From assembly GCA_002399265.1 (NCBI GenBank), contig DHDG01000046.1, positions 1 through 14,855 of the forward strand: a stretch of 14,855 nucleotides of DNA. Reading direction: 5' to 3'. The notes beneath the pieces are model-generated. The model saw only the letters and a list, made by a program, of their open reading frames with translations. It was not told where the DNA came from and searched no databases. This stretch comes from Firmicutes bacterium UBA4882. Its GTDB lineage: Bacteria > Bacillota > UBA4882. Positions within the stretch are counted from its first letter, which is position 1. Each line of letters starts with the position of its first letter. A program made the position numbers and the translations under genes. Below, piece after piece: positions 13,420 through 14,855 of this stretch.

Positions 13420-14442
13420 TCAAAATCGAATCAAGGTTCCGGGCTTGATACCCGTGATAATCGCGCTCTTGGCGTTGGCTGCCAGCACTGTAACCGGCTG
13501 GAACGCCCGGCGATTACCCATATCAACAATGACCCCCTCAATCCCCTCCCGCTTAGTTAGGGCAGCTTTGGGGATCAAGAGCCCACTCTTTTGTGTCCAG
13601 ATAACGCGCACGTTGATGAATCTTTCATTCAGAAATTTTTTCGCGAAGCTATTCATGCGCAGAATCATATATGAACCGGTTGGATCAAATGAGGTAATGT
13701 CAGCCCGAAAATACTCCTCCGCTTCCGGCAGTGCCACCGAGATTGACTGCGGCGGATTGCCGACATACGCGGCATACGCGGCACAATCGCGCGGCAACTC
13801 AATCACTAGCAGCAGCTGATGATTATCCACCATCCGGAACATGATATCCCCCGGCTTGAGCATTGCCAGACTGCTGCTGTCTCTCGGCTTGCTGCGTTTT
13901 TCAGACAATGGCAAGTTCAGCCTTCCCGCGAAGGCGTCCTCCGGCACAAAAAGTTCCTCAAGCCCGTCGCTAATTGTGCTGAACACCCCTGCTTGACCAG
14001 CGCGTACGGCACTCAGCAATCCGGAATACTGCCGGCTTATCTCCGCCAGACTGGGTGCAGTTTCCGCAGCATGGGCCGCAACCTTAGATGGCCAATCACG
14101 CAAGCGAGTGACGGATTGTTCCAAATGCTGCCAAACATCTGGCGCAATTTCCGGGGAGACCAAAAAGGCTACCAATTCATCTTTGGGAACACGGCTACCT
14201 TCGGCAGCCACAGCCAGGAAACGAAAACTGCCAGGACTGCGATATAGAATTTCATGGCGAAATATAGCCGCTGGCAGGATGCTTTCTTCTTTCAGCTCGC
14301 CCCACTCAGCCACATACGTCCGCAAACGCAGCATTCCGGGCAAAATCAGCAACAGCTGCCAAAGCAGTGCCAATAACAATGCGGCCAGCGCGATGCGCCA
14401 TAAAACTCTGGCCTTTTTTCCGGGTTTTAGCGTGCGCAGCAT
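13420..14442 (-). CDS. HlyD family periplasmic adaptor-like protein
   Basis: 340 residues: a basic N-terminus (MLRTLKPGKKARVLWR), one membrane helix (about 16-37), then a long extracytoplasmic part. The beginning (VAEWGELKEESILPAAIFRHEILYRSPGSFRF) and AEGSRVPKDELVAFL look like the two halves of a lipoyl/barrel-sandwich hybrid domain. A helical middle part separates these from the C-terminal beta domains (LLIPKAALTKREGIEGVIV), which match HlyD/RND adaptors. No transporter partner lies nearby. Its place between pgeF and yggS suggests an envelope or division-linked job. The start at 14442 has only a weak upstream GGCGG; no better in-frame start was seen. Confidence 0.8.
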   Translation of the reverse strand: MLRTLKPGKKARVLWRIALAALLLALLWQLLLILPGMLRLRTYVAEWGELKEESILPAAIFRHEILYRSPGSFRFLAVAAEGSRVPKDELVAFLVSPEIAPDVWQHLEQSVTRLRDWPSKVAAHAAETAPSLAEISRQYSGLLSAVRAGQAGVFSTISDGLEELFVPEDAFAGRLNLPLSEKRSKPRDSSSLAMLKPGDIMFRMVDNHQLLLVIELPRDCAAYAAYVGNPPQSISVALPEAEEYFRADITSFDPTGSYMILRMNSFAKKFLNERFINVRVIWTQKSGLLIPKAALTKREGIEGVIVDMGNRRAFQPVTVLAANAKSAIITGIKPGTLIRF

Positions 14443-14509
14443 CCACAGGCAGCCGCCTTTCCCGCGAACCGCGAAAGGTAAAAGAATCTAATTTCCTATT
14501 TTCTCCGGA

Positions 14510-14855
14510 TTATAGTAAACTCCTGCCTTCTTCCCGCTTTGATACCTCAGTCCTTCTAAGAATGGCCATCATTCGCCCGGTCTGACCTCCGTCGCGACGG
14601 TGCGAAAAAAAATCCGAACCATGACAGGCCGTACATAACCGATTCTCAAAGATGCGTTCCGGCGCTATTCCAGCCTGTTCCAGGATAACCCTGTTAGCCC
14701 GCGCCAAGTTCAGGCGGTGTTTATCTCCCGCCGCTTGAGCCGTCAGGGCCGTCCGAGCCCCCGCCGCCGGCGTAGGCACAACTTGTAGCGCCTCTCGGCA
14801 GCGATTTCCCAGGCAGTCTGCAAAAGCCTGGGCAACCTCTGTTCCGACTTCATAA
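14510..14855 (-). CDS. pgeF: peptidoglycan editing factor PgeF / YfiH-type polyphenol oxidase (partial, 5' end off window)
   Basis: An open frame of 115 codons enters from the right edge and stops at 14510, so only the C-terminal part is present. It begins with YEVGTEVAQAF, the segment that follows the conserved PCCYEVG motif, and includes ICTAC-type region ENRLCTACHGSDFFSHRRDGGQTG, a strong match to the YfiH/PgeF (DUF152) C-terminus (TGRM ending). PgeF is a cytoplasmic enzyme reported to correct peptidoglycan precursors carrying L-Ser in place of L-Ala; older annotations call it a laccase domain protein. The metal-site His/Cys residues are partly outside the window. It is the first visible gene of the minus-strand envelope/division series. 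The 67 bases between it and the HlyD-like gene hold nothing notable. Confidence 0.9.
   Translation of the reverse strand, partial: YEVGTEVAQAFADCLGNRCREALQVVPTPAAGARTALTAQAAGDKHRLNLARANRVILEQAGIAPERIFENRLCTACHGSDFFSHRRDGGQTGRMMAILRRTEVSKREEGRSLL

Overview
The window looks like chromosomal DNA from a diderm Firmicute (Negativicutes, probably Sporomusa/Pelosinus-like). It carries the Firmicutes division cluster (yggS, sepF, yggT, ylmH, divIVA) and a T-box leader. It also encodes a signal-peptide-bearing beta-barrel protein that ends in Phe, as outer-membrane porins do. The lineage is inferred from gene content only.

Layout. (1) 53-1336, minus strand: an overlapping pair encoding a NusG-domain-II protein and a Gx/HepS-like membrane protein behind a good sigma-A-type promoter, preceded by a small unrecognised charged protein. 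(2) 1452-3702, plus strand: tdh-kbl, the two-step threonine-to-glycine pathway, closed by a terminator. (3) 3820-7314, plus strand: promoter, T-box leader with antiterminator and terminator, a 33-codon upstream ORF, and ileS encoding a type-2 isoleucyl-tRNA synthetase with a swapped GIHH signature motif. It is closed by a near-copy of the kbl terminator. (4) 7469-9964, minus strand: a secreted protein of unknown function, a 319-bp ORF-less group IIC intron relic lying just beyond a terminator, and a porin-like gene with a long structured leader. (5) 10308-14855, minus strand: pgeF (cut by the window edge), an HlyD-like protein, yggS, sepF, yggT, ylmH and divIVA, an envelope and division operon.

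Most interesting region: 3820-4400. The T-box bulge is TGGTATA instead of the usual TGGNACC. Sequence just past the terminator can pair either with the freed terminator 3' arm or with the strong ribosome-binding site of an Ile-rich upstream ORF. That ORF overlaps the start of an ileS whose HIGH-type motif is swapped to GIHH. In many Firmicutes ileS directly follows divIVA; here it is inverted and about 3 kb away, with different Ile codon use from tdh-kbl. This suggests an acquired or relocated synthetase carrying its own control region. No tRNA, rRNA, CRISPR array or intact transposase was seen.
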